Shown: positions 25,183 to 39,600, counted from the stretch's first letter. The stretch is DNA of 64,000 bases from Crotalaria pallida (GCA_037953625.1 CM075650.1:121255706-121319705), one strand, 5' to 3'. Program-made: numbers and translations. The notes: generated from the letters alone by a model not told the origin.

Positions 25183-25763
25183 ATGGCTAATCAACATATT
25201 GTTAACCTTCCTGTTCTCTACCTTTGTGAATGATAATACTATGGTGACCAATTCTTTATACTCTACATTTCTCAATTTACTAATTCAACATAAAATTATT
25301 CTTAATATTTATACATTTTACATGTTTTATTTTGTTTTAGAGTGAATTTAAGGTCAATCCTGACACTATCCGCAAATATGGTAAAGAGATTGGAGGATGC
25401 TGGACCTGCTACTGCCCAAATGGAGAAGTCACAAGGCTACGATTTTGTCAGGCTGGTCCAACCCTTTCCCACGTTGGTGGTCCTGCTTGGTCTGAAGTGA
25501 AGAAGAAGCTTGGGATACGTGATGGTCAGACTGTTGATTTTTACTATCTTGGTGGTCAGAGGTTCAAGCTTGTGATAGAGGGATGGGATGGAGTGGTTTA
25601 TCCGCATCTAACAGCAGAGAATGATGATGAGTGGATGGAGAATCTGACTGATAATGAGGAAGAAGATCAACAAACTGATGCTAACGTGCAACCTGGAGGA
25701 CAACTTGGTGGAGAAAAAGGACAAAGCAGTGGATTTGGAGGAGAAAGCAGTGGAACGGCTTGA
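25183..25763 (+). pseudogene. B3-domain-like protein, first exon broken
   Basis: An ATG at 25183 opens a short exon (MANQHIVNLPVLYL...) that hits a stop after about 16 codons. After an acceptor at 25340 (TTTTGTTTTAG), an open exon of about 140 codons follows. It contains CWTCYCPNGEVTRLRF and then WSEVKKKLGIRDGQTVDFYY with RFKLVIEGW, the layout of the C-terminal half of a plant B3 DNA-binding domain. An acidic tail (NEEEDQQTD) and a Gly/Ser-rich end follow. It may be a small B3/REM-like protein captured or carried by the Helitron. The joining of exon 1 to exon 2 is not resolved, so it is called a probable pseudogene. Confidence 0.5.
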
Positions 25764-26944
25764 TCGTTTTTTTTTTTACTTTAAGAACTTATTTAGTATG
25801 TCTCTTATTTTATTTATGTAATTGTGTTTGTGAACTTCGTTTTAATTTGTTTAGGTGTGTTATGTTTGTATTTACTTTAATTTCTGTTCTATGTGTGAAT
25901 TCTGTCCTGAACAAAATATAATATAATATTTGGTTCGTGTTTGTCAAGTTTATTATCAAGTTTATATATCCTTGGTATTGATTAATGTCCTAAATTCATT
26001 TATTTTATACTTATTGTATTGTCATCTTCTATTTTTTTCACTATTATTTCTAATAAAACTTAATCTATATGAACTAGGTAACTGAATATTAAAAATGAGT
26101 TTTCAAATAAGTTTTTTTTATAATTATAAATTTATTTCTTTCGCTTAAAGTTTTCAAATGTAAAATGTCGTTTTCTTTTTAAATTCAAAGTATTTGGACC
26201 TGACACAAATAAAAAAAAAAAAAAAAAACAAACAACCACAATTTACTTAATGGGCCAATCATTTATCATAACATTGTAATATTGATAGTATATTTGTAAG
26301 CAATTTTTGGTTTTAATGCATTTTTATTACCAGTTATAGTTAACTAAAAATGACTTTTAGTCTTAACTATAAGTTATTCACTTTATCTTTATTTGCGAAT
26401 AAAAAATTGGTTTACTTTTAATATTCAAATTAGTTAGGCCTAATAAAAAATAATCACTATTTATATATTGGGCCATTCATTATATCTTAACTTAATTTTT
26501 TTTGCCCTTTTGTTTTATGCTTTTTTTCTTCTATATTTCTTACAACAAATTAATTTTTATTTATATAACATTGGTTATATTACTTTTTTCTATCATTACC
26601 ATAATTTGCCAATGTGATACCTTTTTCCTATGATATAATTTTAGTTATATTAGTTTTCTCAAATTTTGAAAAAATCAATTATTTTAGTAAATTACCATTG
26701 GGAATGAAACAAAAAAAATAAATGAGTGAAATATATTATAATGATATTTTTAAAAAAATTGTATTGGAATTAGAAAGTTAGTTATTTTATATTTATATTA
26801 ATGAAGTGTTTTTTTCTTTACAAATGAGATTGGAGTAAGTACTAAAAATTAAGTTATCATATTTTTTACAATTACATATTTGAACTTAAAGTTTTTATTA
26901 CAAATTCTTGAATATTATTTCCAATATTAGTGCTGAATATGGCG

Positions 26945-27000
<56 letters not shown>

Positions 27001-27421
27001 TATTCATATACAAAAAAAAAATTAATGCAGCAAATTATCAAAAATAATAAAAACAAAATACATCCATGTAGGGCCAATTTTACCCTATATGGACCCAATA
27101 AAATTTGAACCAAAAAAAAAAAAAAAGGCCCAAAAACAGAAAGCCATTTTCAGCACCCTTACCATAACACTTCTCCCGCCAATGTCACTTCCACCATCAA
27201 AATATCTCTGACACCCACAGTCTACTCTTGCACTTGCCGATTCCTCTACCCTCTTTCATCCTTATTTCCGTCACGCCATAAGTGAGCATGCAATCCTTTC
27301 TTCTTTCTTAATATTTTGTCACTCGATTCTTAATAGTAAAGCTGCTGCTAAATTCATTTTCTCTTACTTATAGGTGTTTGCTGTTGAGTGATAGCAGCAA
27401 ATCTTGCAAGTGAGTTTCGAA
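25764..27421. other. AT-rich spacer between the B3-like and RPA-like genes
   Basis: No gene is supported here. The spacer holds a poly-A tract (about 26212-26228), a compound (CT)n(TA)n microsatellite (about 26943-27000) and, in the last 250 bp, a C-rich leader-like stretch before the RPA-like start at 27422. Confidence 0.6.
26943..27000 (+). repeat. (CT)n(TA)n microsatellite
   Basis: About 12 CT repeats run directly into about 16 TA repeats. Confidence 0.95.
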
Positions 27422-30400
27422 ATGGAACTACAACTGGGAAGAAAGTCTAAGCCCTCACCTCGCGAAGTGCAAAGGTAATCATTTCAAATGGCTTATAAAG
27501 ATACTTCGAAATTTTTTTAAGTAGATGAATAGGTAGTGTCTTATTAGCTCTCATTACGTTTAAAAAGGGTAAAACATGAAACCCTAACATATTTTTCCCT
27601 AATTTGTCTTGCGGTACTATATTTCTCTTATTAAACCCTATTTCGTTATTGTATATTTTTTCTTCACTACATTGTCTTGGTATTGTTTTTAAAGTTCTTA
27701 ATCTCACATACAAATTCGTATTTTCAACATTAAATCTTCAATATTGTTGTGGTTAAAACTCTCTTTGAAAATCAAAAGGAAAGATTTTTGGAATAGTAAT
27801 TTGTTGAATGTGATTCTCAAGTTTTTCATTTACGCTGAAATTTATTTATCTCTTCCAAATTAATTGCAGAATTGGAGCAGTTTTAATTAGGGATTTGAAA
27901 CGTGGAAGGGAAAGTAGAGTATTGACTGCAAGAGTCTCTAGACTTTGGTATAACAAGACTAGAGATGGAAATATTTCATCACAACATATGTTGTTAATAG
28001 ATGAAAATGTATGCTGCCTATAATCTTTTGTTCTATTCTATATTATTAAGTATTATAATTTACTTACATATTCATCCTATTTTGTTTTAGAGACATACAA
28101 TAACAGCAAATATCTTCCAAGACCTTACTCTAGCAAAGCATAAAAATAGTATTGTTTAAGGCTTTTGTTATGAATTTTCGAAGTTCATTCTAGAAAACAA
28201 CAACAAAGAGTACAAGACCTCTACAAATCAATTCATAATGACTATCAACTTGGCTACAAAGATTGAAATGTGTGAAGCTAACATTCCTATGCATGCATTT
28301 CAATTCATGACAATTGATGAGATTCTTAATATCAAGAATGCAAAAGAAAGACTTATAGGTATAGCTTTATTTATTTATCTATAAATTATGTTTTTATCCA
28401 TACAATTTTTATCTCTAAAAAACATTTGTATAAACTGTTTTGCATATTCTGTTATTTCAGATGCAATCGGTTTTGTTTTTGACTATGGAACCTTGGATGA
28501 TTTTCAATATCAAGAACAAACTTCAAAAAGACTTGTGTTCAGATTGAATGATTTAAACTTTAAAGTATGTTATTGTGAACTTTAAGATTTCATCCAATAT
28601 AAATGAATATATATTCATTTCTTTATTCTGAAGGCTTTTTGTTTTTTTTATTTTTATGTAGTGGACACTTCATCAAAGTCTGTTTATTCCAAGAAAGAGC
28701 AATTGAGATGTTTAAATTTCTGAGTAGTTGTTGTGGTCTACAAAAAACAGAATTGAAATTAAATGTCTACAAAAATATTCCAAGTTAAATTGTTTACAGC
28801 GAATCATGGATTGTTATATAAAGTGTATCGATTTATTTGCTTACGTATTGATGAAAGGTTCAGCTTCATCAATTGCAGGATTCAACAGCACTTTTGTTGT
28901 ATCCCAAGAAGTCACAAGTGATTTTGATCCTTAATGCAGTTAAGAAATGTAAATGAGTTAATAGTCACATAGTTCCCCGAAAGATACCTGTGGAATAAGT
29001 TAGGTCCCTGAAAGATTTGTGGAATCTCTTAAACCCCTCAAAGATCATTTTGGCGTCACATTGGTTCCCCCCATTCAATTTCGTCGGGATGGACCTGATG
29101 TAATTCTACGTGGCACGTTAAATGCTTTGTCGGCCCCAATGCGATGTTGGAATGTTAGGAAGGTGCCACGTTTGGGCCAAAAAAGCATTAAATGTGTCAC
29201 ATAAGATTCTGTTAGGTCCCTCATGGGGGGACTAATGTGATGCCAAATCGATCTTTGGGGGGTTTAAGAGATTCCGCATATCTTTCAGGGACCTAACCGA
29301 TTCCAAAATGATCTTTGAGGGGTTTAAGAGATTCCACTAATCTTTCAGGAACCTAATTGATTCCACAGGTATCTTTCGAGGACCTATGTGACTATTAACT
29401 CTAATTTCAATTCTGTTTTTTGTAGACCACAACAACCTCCAACCTGTTCTCAGGCTGTATCACAATCTTCTACAACTACATCAGTATCAAATGCTTTGAA
29501 AAACCCTAATTATTTCAGAACACTAAGTCAGATTCGACATGAGACTACAATAATTATAGCAATAGATGTTTAAATAATTTGTTATTCATTATATAATTTA
29601 ACTCTAATAAGGGAAAATGTTGTTTAAATTTCAGCCTGGAACTTATTCAACTGTTGCAACAATTACTGAAATTCTTGAAGATAATAATTGGTGGTACTTG
29701 GGATGCACTGCATGCAATAGACTTGCATATAAGAAAAAAGAAACCAACACTCTTTTCTGCACAGGATGTCAAAAAGAACCTCAAGCTGCTGTTCCAAAGT
29801 ATAATTGTATAATATTTAAATTCTATTTTTCAGACTGAAGAATAAAGTATTGATTCAATCATTAACAGGTACAAGATTGAAATGACTGTCACAGACAAAT
29901 CAGGGGATGCAACTTTTATCATGTTTGATCTCAAGCATTCAAGCTCTTCCACAAAACACGTGCCGAACTTAGAAAACAGATGATTAAGGTTGTGTATTTG
30001 AACATATTTAAATCTCTTTTATTATAATTATGAATTAGAACTGTAAAGTAATTTCCTCTTATGTAACAATTGTGTGTAGGAGGATGGTATTGAGGATAAC
30101 TACAACTTCCTCGATATCTTATTCTCTTTGGTTGATGAAGAATTTCTATTTGCTGTCAATGTCAACAAGGAATTTAACATTGAGAGTCAGAAAAATAATT
30201 TCAGCATTGTGGCAATGACTAGTGATGAAACTATGATAAGCAAATATCATGAATTTTCTTTACAATTAGAGGTAAAATTCAGTTTACACATGGAATTTTT
30301 ATGAAACTTAAATATCAAAAATTTTATTTACAATTGATGATACTTACATATTCATATATCTTTATATGGAAGCCTGCAACTGCTGATGTTACAATTGTTA

Positions 30401-30768
30401 TGCAAGAGACTTTTGATCTCACCAATTCATCTCTCTCTCAAGCTATTTTAGTTCAAAATTCTGTTGCGAAAGACATGGTAAATTTTTATTTTCATATACA
30501 TTCTATGCTTTGCTGAAATTTAGAATATATAGCATATGTATATAAAGGATTTCTAAATTATATATTTTTGATACTTTAATAGCCTCACAGTTCAGACATT
30601 GATGAAACTCAAGATGATATGTTTACCACACCTACACAACCTCCTTCCAAAAAATTAAAGTCACTTTTTGATTATGAAGAAAATGTTTTGGGACTTTCTG
30701 AAATTCCCACTCCACAATTCTCAACAACCAAAACAATGGTAAAAATCAAAACTAAGAAAAAGGATTAA
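27422..30768 (+). pseudogene. RPA70-like single-strand-DNA-binding protein, inactivated
   Basis: RPA-like proteins of plant Helitrons are thought to bind the single strand during rolling-circle transposition. Exons recognised are 27422-27474 (MELQLGRKSKPSPREVQ), 27870-28008, 28091-28358, 28461-28564, an exon after 28661, and C-terminal exons from about 29427 to the stop at 30768. The first OB fold is suggested by RVLTARVSRLWYNK and HMLLIDENRHTITANIFQ. The C-terminal zinc-ribbon OB fold is suggested by YLGCTACNRLAYKK followed by LFCTGCQKE (two CxxC pairs). The product is broken by a stop near 28157, by a MITE inserted at 28956-29400 and by a frameshift near 29930. A Ser/Pro-rich tail ends in a KIKTKKKD basic end. 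Confidence 0.8.
28956..29400. mobile_element. MITE inside the RPA-like pseudogene
   Basis: The left end AGTTAATAGTCACATAG and the right end CTATGTGACTATTAACT are perfect inverse complements. The match continues with GAAAGATACCTGTGGAAT on the left and ATTCCACAGGTATCTTTC on the right, so the arms exceed 40 bp. The interior repeats GATCTTTGAGGGGTTTAAGA-type words. No clear target duplication was found, so the superfamily is open (Mutator-like is one option). Confidence 0.8.
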
Positions 30769-31589
30769 GGTAAGGATGTAAACCAGTTTGTCTATACTTT
30801 CAATCCCAAACGTTTCTTTCCTTACTTATTCAAAATTTTTTATAATTTCAGTTCATATATATATTGTATTCGTTTGTTCTGTAACACATTTTTTTTATTT
30901 CAGTAGATTCCATGCAGATTTCCACTCATAGTGCAGTTTAGGAAGGCCTTTCTAATCTTTTGTCAGCATCATATACTTTGTTTTGGATATTGCTGCGGTT
31001 AAATATTATGACTAAATTAGATGCCTTTTTTTTGGTTGTAAATTATGCATGTTTTTTTCTTTTTTTGTGCTAACGACTCAGTAAAATATAGCATATTAAT
31101 ATGTATTTTTCGCAATTGTAAGCTGTATAAATTATGACAATTATGTAATGCTACTTATGCCAATTATGTATGTTATATAGTGCCGGTTACATTACCTTTT
31201 TGCTAACCCCAATTTTTAAATTGCAAATTTTAAAAAACTTATGCTCTACCAAAGTTTTCCGCACTGGTCAACCAACTAGTTAATGAATAATTTGTAAGTA
31301 CATGACACATGTTCCATGTTCCGATCGGCTCTAGACTCAATTCACCTATTTTGTTTTAAAAAAAAACCAAAAAACATAAATCTAAATAGAAAAGTGTTTT
31401 TTCACCAAAAAAAATTAAAAATAAAAATAGAAAAGCGTTTAAAAAGGGAGGATTGCATGGTGTTTGCTCTCCTCTGGTTTCTGAAATTCTGAGCCACACT
31501 TTGACTACATACATATCAATATCATATATCATATCACACATCCTTGGCTATGTGGCTGGCTCAAACAGATAACTAGTTGGCGTAATACT
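30769..31589. other. Spacer between the RPA-like pseudogene and the ABC1 kinase gene
   Basis: No gene was seen. The spacer is AT-rich with T tracts. The Helitron 3' end should lie here if the RPA-like gene belongs to it, but no hairpin followed by CTRR was recognised. The final part should hold the kinase promoter and leader. Confidence 0.5.
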
Positions 31590-33522
31590 ATGTTGGCTCC
31601 TCTGGACCTCAACAATGTGAAACAGAAGTTTAGTTCCCAGTTACATCCTTGGCAACGCTCCTTCCAGTTCTGGGTTCGAGTAGCTGATATCTACACAGGA
31701 TACAAGGTCTCTTTTCTCAACTCTCTCAACCTATCATGCATTTGCATGTTTTGGAATCAACTATTTCATTCTTGGTTTCTTCCTTGAAGGTGTTTCAAGT
31801 GAGAGTGAGTTTGGAGAAAGATGTGGGGAAGCAAGAAGCAATGTGGGAAAGGCAGCACCAACTTGCTGCTGACAAGATATACAATCTGTGTACCCACCTT
31901 GGAGGTTTCTTCCTCAAGGTATTCCAGAAAAGTTCTAATTGGTTTGTCCTATTTCTTTTCCTTTTTTGAAGAGCTATCCTTGATTATTATTTATCCTCCC
32001 TAAGTTGCAAGGGTGGGGTTAGAAGATTTTTATTGAGGAGGTCAAAGAAGAACAATACTTCATTTAGTGACTCATCTCATGATGAGACCAGGGTCCGCCC
32101 CTGCAGCAAGTTGGGTATTGGGTATATGGGAATGGATTATCTCATGATCAATTTTTCACATGACAGGATGAGAGGATAAATAGAAAGCTTGATAATCTCT
32201 CTTCGCAGTTCACATGACCCTATCATGTGAAAAACTAGCATGAAATGATGGTCATTTGTATATTGTTGACTCATGTTTCAGTTTTGTTGAGGGTGAACCA
32301 TGGCACAGCGGTAAGGTTGCTGCCCCCCGTCAACCTCTCCGCTTGTGGAGGGTAAGATAAGACTGCGTACATTTACATCCCACCAGGTGGGAGCCTTGTG
32401 CATCGGACTGCCCTTTTATATGTTTTGGTTTTGTTAAAATTTAAGCTTTCAATGCAAGAACAAGAAGTTGAAATGGTTTCAATTTTATGGCATTGGGTTG
32501 CTGCCGTTTAACCTATTGTCTGTTATTTTTATGAAATAGAGAGATTGTCATGTTTTCTTTGTTCGTAGAAAATAACAGACCAGCTTATAGATTTTTTGAA
32601 GGATTTTTATGGTCATTGCACTTCTTTCTTTGCCTTAGTTGTTTTCCTTTTCCTAGTCTGCCCATTTTACTCATGATTTTTTATTATTTTATACTTGATC
32701 GCTCATCCTATATCTTTTATGTGGTATAAATTATGAAACAGATTGCTCAAATTATAGGAAAGCCTGACTTGGCCCCAGCTGCATGGGTGAAAAGGCTTGT
32801 TACACTATGCGATCAGGCTCCAGCAACTCCATTTCACTCTGTTAAGAGAGTGCTGGAAAACGAGTTGGGGCAGGATATTGATGAAGTATTTGAAAGATTT
32901 GATTTAGTTCCCCTCGGTTCTGCTTCAATTGCTCAGGTCCATGTGAAACTTCTGACCTGTTATCTCATCACTGCCCTGAAGCATGACAAGTTATTTAAAT
33001 TACAGCCATTTATCATGCATGTCTTCCATGCTTGCACCGATATGTTAGGACACTAGTCAATTCATCATGGATAGTTGTTTAGGTCAGTATCATGAAAATA
33101 TTGATTGATGTTGCTGGTGCATATGGGGCATTTTTTATGCATAATTTATGTTAGTCGCAACTCGCAAGTGACATGTATTCTGGCCAATTTGATTTTTGTT
33201 TATTTTTTTAGGAGTAAACTTTATATTCAGAGATGGTCTAATAGAACAGGTTTGATTGGTAAAATACCTTTGGGACTGTAGCATTGCAAAAGTTTGAGTG
33301 AACCTAGTTCCGTCCTCGAATGGTAATTTTTTGACTGATTTGATGTTGATAATCTTTGAGAACCAAATTGATATTATGAAAACCTTTTGAGGACCAAATT
33401 GGGGTTACCCTAGTTTTGTTTTGCAGTGTTGTATAAAAGTTGTACTACAGTTTTTGAAGACCATATTGAGGTTCAGAACATATCTATAGAAGTAAGTTTT
33501 ATAACAGTCATGTAAACAGAGA

Positions 33523-33619
<97 letters not shown>

Positions 33620-36600
33620 TGAAAATGTGATTTGTTATTTCTTAATGATGACAGTTACAGAATCATCTATTTAGAAGTGTAAACCGCTCATACAAACTTG
33701 GTTAGAGTGGGCCAACTGAGCTGGCTTCTAACAGCTAACTGCTAATCTTGCTAACTAAACATAGTTACAATTGTGACTACTCTAATAAGTCATAGTGTCA
33801 TACATTCTAATGAGGATTTGTACGATGTAACTGACTTGTCTTATGATTGTATTAGGTTCATAGAGCAAGACTGAGAGGTGGTAAAGAAGATGTTGTCGTC
33901 AAAGTAAATGAACCTGATAAACCTTACGGATTCTCGATACCTGAAAACTTCTGGTTGAAATTTCTTTTTCATATTTTAGGTTCAACATCCTGGAGTCCAG
34001 GATGTGATGATGACAGATATCCATAATTTGCAAGCTTTTGCTTTGTACATGCAAAAGACAGATATCAAATTTGATCTATATTCGGTGACAAAGGAAATGG
34101 AAAAACAGGTGCATTTTATTTCTATGCTGGATTTCTTCTTTAGTTTTAGTATTTGAGAGGGCTTATCTAATACTCATCTTACTACCCCTTTCTGTTTTTT
34201 GTTCTTTTTTTTTTTTTTTTTTGAAAATCCCCTTTCTGTTTTTTTGGCTTGTTGCTTGGTAGCATTGTAACCAAAGAAGTCCTATTAAGAGCAAAGTGTG
34301 TTTTATACCCTTATTACATGTTAATTGTTTAGTGCATGACTGATGGGATTGGGATGAGATTCAAACTAGAAAGAGCCCTTCTTCATAGCTTGTAGGCTAT
34401 ATAGTAGAGTGAACCAAGATGAGGGAGTGCGGTTAGACCCACCTTACTTTTTTCATTCTCTTCTTTGTTCACCTGGGATGCATGAGGTTTCTCTACTAAG
34501 GATATGCTTTAGTTGAAAATAAATATAGTGCAACCAAGAGCTATGGAAGTTTCCGACACATCTCTTGGACCATATTTGGTTTCTTGTGCTTTTGAATGAG
34601 TGACACAACCATTTTTTTTCTTCTAAAAGCAGGATATCATCACTCTGACAGAAGCAACATGGAACATTTATGATTAAATCTTTAGTGAAAGTTTTGTGAA
34701 TTTCATTTGAGTGTTGAATATTCTCTAATTTGAACCATGCAAGGTCTAACTCCATGGAAATGTCAGTTATGTATTTTCCCCCCAAAGTTGTGTTGCTGAT
34801 GATGTTTTGGAGTAAAACCAATTTACTCTCCTATCAATATCTTATTTGTTTGTGCTACATATTGTTTGTATAAAGCAACCTATAATACTCACATACTAGA
34901 AATCTGAGCAACCTTCTCTTCGATTGGCAAGTAATTTATGTTTAAAGTGCTGATCTTCAGGTTCAACTTTTAATTATACAAATTAGAGGCTTGAATGAGA
35001 AAACATAAATTGGCCCTCCATCCCCCACGCTGCCTTTTAGCTGATTGCAACAACAACAGCCTAAGTTCATTCTATATTTACTAGTTCTGAACTTCTAATC
35101 CATAGTGTTCTATCATTGTGGCATTCCAGATTGGATATGAATTTGACTTCTTGAGGGAGGCTGATGCCATGCAGAGGATTAGAAAGTTCTTATGTAAAAA
35201 TAATAAAAGGTCTCCTGTTTTGGTGCCACGAGTAATACGAGATATGGTTACTAGGTATGTTATGCAGCACGGTATCTTTACATGATCTGCATGGCAATAT
35301 TAATTATGGACTAGAATTCTCAGCTTTTTATACTATTTTTGAAGAGATGTGAGCACCAGATACTTATTTATTGGAGTTGGAGCCAATGAATGTTTCAGAA
35401 AGAATTTATGTTTTATTCACCATAGCTTTTGTCTCCAACACCACATCTTAAATGGCAGTTGGTCCACACATTACTAATCTCTTTGTGTCTCACACGACTG
35501 CTCTTTTGGTAAACTAGCTTTCCAATTGCGATAATGTCGGTTAAATTTCATTTTTTGAACCTATTATTACAATCAAATGTGTTGGAGTTGTAGGGATTAG
35601 GTATAAAGGCGGAGAAAAGAGAAAGACAGCTAACTATAGTAAACTTAATGTATTATTATTGATAGATGGTGTTATGTTATGATATCCTAATATTCCTATT
35701 TAATATTAATAATACCACTAGCTAAAGCCCAAACCTACTAACAACTACAATAAAAACCTTAGAGTAAAACGTCAATTTGATCCTCCTAAGATACATTGGC
35801 CACCAAGTTAGTCCTCCCAAGAAAATGGTATCCAAATAAGTCCCTAAAGGTTTAAATGGCCACCACATTGGCCCTTCTACTAGGAACTTATTTGGTGGCC
35901 ATGTGAATCTTTTAGGGACCAAAATTTACACTATATGATGATCATTTAAACTTCCAAAGACCTATTTTGTGGCCATTTTCATTGGAGGACCAATAAGACG
36001 CTTTACTCATAACCCTAATATATTCGAACAAATTCTTAAAAAGCTTTTAGGCTGTGCACTGTTAAGTTTGTGAAACTTTGTTGTTATCCAGAACTATAAT
36101 TATGTGCTATGAGAATCATGGATGTTATCATTACCATTACTTTGTAACTCGTTATATCAACCATGAACCAAAGCTCCTTTTTTGAGACAATGGTGGAAAC
36201 AACTAAGAAGGAAAGTCCGGAGTAAAGTAAATTTTTTGTTCTACGCACTTGATCTTGGCCAAATGACCAAGAAATGTATAACATTGGTTATACTTTTAAA
36301 TGGTCAAATTTCTACTCATATATTTGACAAACATATTTCATTTGTGGTAAGTTGTACAAATGCGCTTCTCTAATTGTACAGGAGGATCCTAGTTATGGAA
36401 TATATTGATGGTGTTCCAATAATGAACCTTGGCGATGAAATAGCAAAAAGAGGCATAAATCCTCGTGGTAAGGTTGCGACAGCAGCAAAGCAGTAAGCTT
36501 CTGAACTACCCTAAAGTTTGTAGTCCTTTACACCACAGTTTTATGTTGATTTATAACTACATATGACCTGAAATCTCACTCTTGTCACTTGCTTTTAGTT

Positions 36601-39600
36601 TTCTTTAACCATTTTGAATCATCAAAGTAAGCTCGTCCATTTTGAGTCATAAAAGTAAACTTGTATTTGCTTTTATGAAAGATTGTTTATAACTTTATTT
36701 CTTTTCAATCTTTCCTTGATTTAAAATTTTGAATCCTATAAGTTGAGTCATATGTCAGTGACAAAGATGGGAGCATTCTGCTCCAACCAAACACACTGAC
36801 GTATTTGATAAACTGGATACTGCCACAAATGTTTGGCCTACTTATTTTAGCCAAAACGTTTATAACAAACAATCATTTCGGTTTCAGTTGGCAACATGAC
36901 CTAAATATCAAGGAATGTGTTTGTTTGCTTTGCTTTTTTAACTTAAATATTTAAATTTTCTGTTTATAATTACGATTTTACTGTAATTATTAGAAAAGGG
37001 AATAGCAAAATAATCAGCCATAGATCTGGCGTGATTGATGAATAGAGAAATTGCTATAAGTAATAATAAGCCTCAAAGAAAAAGTTCACGACACTAAGAC
37101 AGATTTGATTTACTGTGGTGCTTATTCAATTTTGAGTAGATTTGATTGTCGTTTTCTCCAAGGGGGATTGGGTCTGTGGATGCAAGAATCAGATAATGTA
37201 GATGATTAATAACATAGATGATTAATAACACCAACTTTTGTTTAAACATTCATAATATTGATGATACTCAATATATGTACTTATGCATGTAACATTATGA
37301 ATATTACACTATTAACTTTCCTATAAAAGTGCAGAAAAATTCTTAAAAGCTTGACTCTAGCATACGGTCAAATGATTCTGAAAAGTGGATTCTTCCATGC
37401 AGATCCTCATCCAGGAAACATCTTGATTTGTAAAGGTTCAGAGGCAAGTCAGCAACTAAATATTTCTTTTCTGAAATTTCCGTACATGTATTCCAGTTCT
37501 CTTTGGATGTATACATATTGAAATGATTCTGAGGTCTAACGTTGAAAACCAGTTTTAGTTTTGGATGCATAATATTACATTTTAACCACCATAATATTAG
37601 CATCTTTCCTTTATCAGGTCGCCTTGCTAGACTATGGGCAGGTGAAAGATCTCCCAGAAAAGTTGAGGTTTGGCTATGCTAATCTGGTTCTTGCTATTGC
37701 TGATGGTGACTCTGCAAGAGCTTCTGAGAGCTTTAGGTAAGTTTGCATATCATTTTATATTTAATATGCTTCTTTGCTTGTTTGTTGGAAGTAAAAATAT
37801 AAATAGATAGGTAATGCTGAGTTGCAAACTGCACCTGTGGTCGTGCCGGGAATAGATGATGGAAACATGGAGCAACTCAATGTGAGATAGAAGAAGAGAG
37901 AAAGAGAGATAGAAAAGAGAAGAGAGGGGGGAATAAAATGAAGGGAAGGATGGCAACTTTGAAAAATCTAAATTAATCTTTATTAGAGAGGTATCAGATC
38001 CAATGGTTGAGTAATCCTTTAATAGAGAGAAATCTAACCTTATTACTTCAAAAAATTTATCATTCCCTAAAATTGAGGGAGAAACCCGAAATTGATATGA
38101 AATTTTGTTTGAGTCAAATTTTAGTAATAATCAAATCTAGTTCCTTGTATATGAATGCATGCCTCCTTTCCCAAAATTTAGACTTTTCTTATTTAGTGCT
38201 GTCATATAAATAAATATTTGAATGGTTCACCAGAAGTCCAGAATGGCTAGCTGCTAAAATCAATTGAGATTATGAATATCTACATTGTGTTACTCATTTT
38301 ATAGGGAGCTGGGTATAGACACCTCAAGCAAATGTGATATTCAGCAAGAAATGCTTCAACTGGCACAGAGATTGTTTGACACAAAATTGCCTCCCGGGGT
38401 GTTGATGCTGCAGCCTTTTTCAGAGGACTCTTTGCTTAAAAAAATTTCTGTTGAGGTATATCTTTAGCATCCAAACTTCCATTTGCTTCTTGTTTCCCTA
38501 TGGATAACTCATTTGTGACACAGCATGGTTATATACGACTACTAGTAAAACTGATATTTCTGCAGTTCTGGTTTTTTACTTTGTGGAACAGTTTGATTAA
38601 ATTCATCAGGGGAAAGGTGTTGTAAAGAGGTCTGTCATGCTATTCTATTGCACAAGTTTAAGGAAACCTTAAATGTACCCATTTTAGAATTTAGATGTTG
38701 GAGTTACAAGTTATAATCGAGATTGGGTAGCTATGTTATGCGGATAAAAAGGGAAGTTGGTTCCGGGACTCGGGAGGATTGAACTTAGAAGAAAGAAGGA
38801 AAAAATGAGGCAAATTTGAGATAAAAAGGGAAAAGTTCTACAGGATAACAAATATAGAGAGGCAAAGTCTGCCATAAGAAAATGTCCAAACAAGGAAATT
38901 TGATATTTTTTGGTTGTTTTGATGTGAAACTTTGTTCCTTTGTAATGCCAATGTGAAACTTTTGAATGATCACTAACTAAAATCTGAAAAACAATAGTTT
39001 TAGGAGGGAAAACCAAGTCCATTTCAAGGCCAAGGCATGCCACAAGCCTTAGCATAGGCTTATAGTGGTAGATAACAATTGCCGCACTTTCAATATAGAT
39101 TGTTCTTTGAGCAATATGTTCATATAAACATTTGGTAATCCAAGAAACCACCATTGTGCTGCACTTTTCCTGGGCATCACATTCAATTTATTTTTCGAAA
39201 GAATAGCTCTCTTCATAGCTCTATGCTTAGCCAATCATCCAAGGAGAGTTAAGAACGGTACTGGGACTCTCAACTATATGCAAGTAGTATGGGCTCCATG
39301 GATCATGAGATGAATCCATGATAGCAAAAGAAGCATCTTGTGGTTGCTGACTTGCAATTTGTGCTATGGCAGAGAGAGCTTCGCAAGGAGAAGAAAAGGT
39401 TGGGAAGAACGAGAATGATCAAAGGAAAGAAAGAGAAGGGGAAGCTAGAAGGAATGTTACCATATTATAATGGTATATCAAAGTGGCAAAAATGATTTGA
39501 TTTCTCTAATGATCAAGTACAGTATTAGTATATATACATACATGACCAGATGACCAGTTGCTAACTCTCATTAACTACGCAGCTAACTAACTTTCCCTCG

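Larger units (their letters stand above)
12939..30768 (+). mobile_element. Probable Helitron (ends not located)
   Basis: A Rep/helicase gene (12939-19763) is followed on the same strand by a B3-like ORF and an RPA-like single-strand-DNA-binding protein gene (27422-30768). Plant Helitrons, as first described in Arabidopsis and rice, encode Rep/helicase plus RPA70-like proteins, so the three are best read as one element enlarged by a 3.6-kb insertion at 20647-24285. The coordinates give only the coding span. The TC 5' end and the hairpin-CTRR 3' end were not found. An alternative is that the B3 and RPA genes are separate loci. Confidence 0.6.

Noticed and set aside
28603..28934. Two small ORFs read as separate genes.
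   Set aside because: They are pieces of the decayed RPA-like gene in shifting frames.
31150..31290. Possible Helitron 3' end at AACTAGT near 31277.
   Set aside because: No hairpin lies 10-12 bp upstream of the CTAG, so the required terminal structure is missing.
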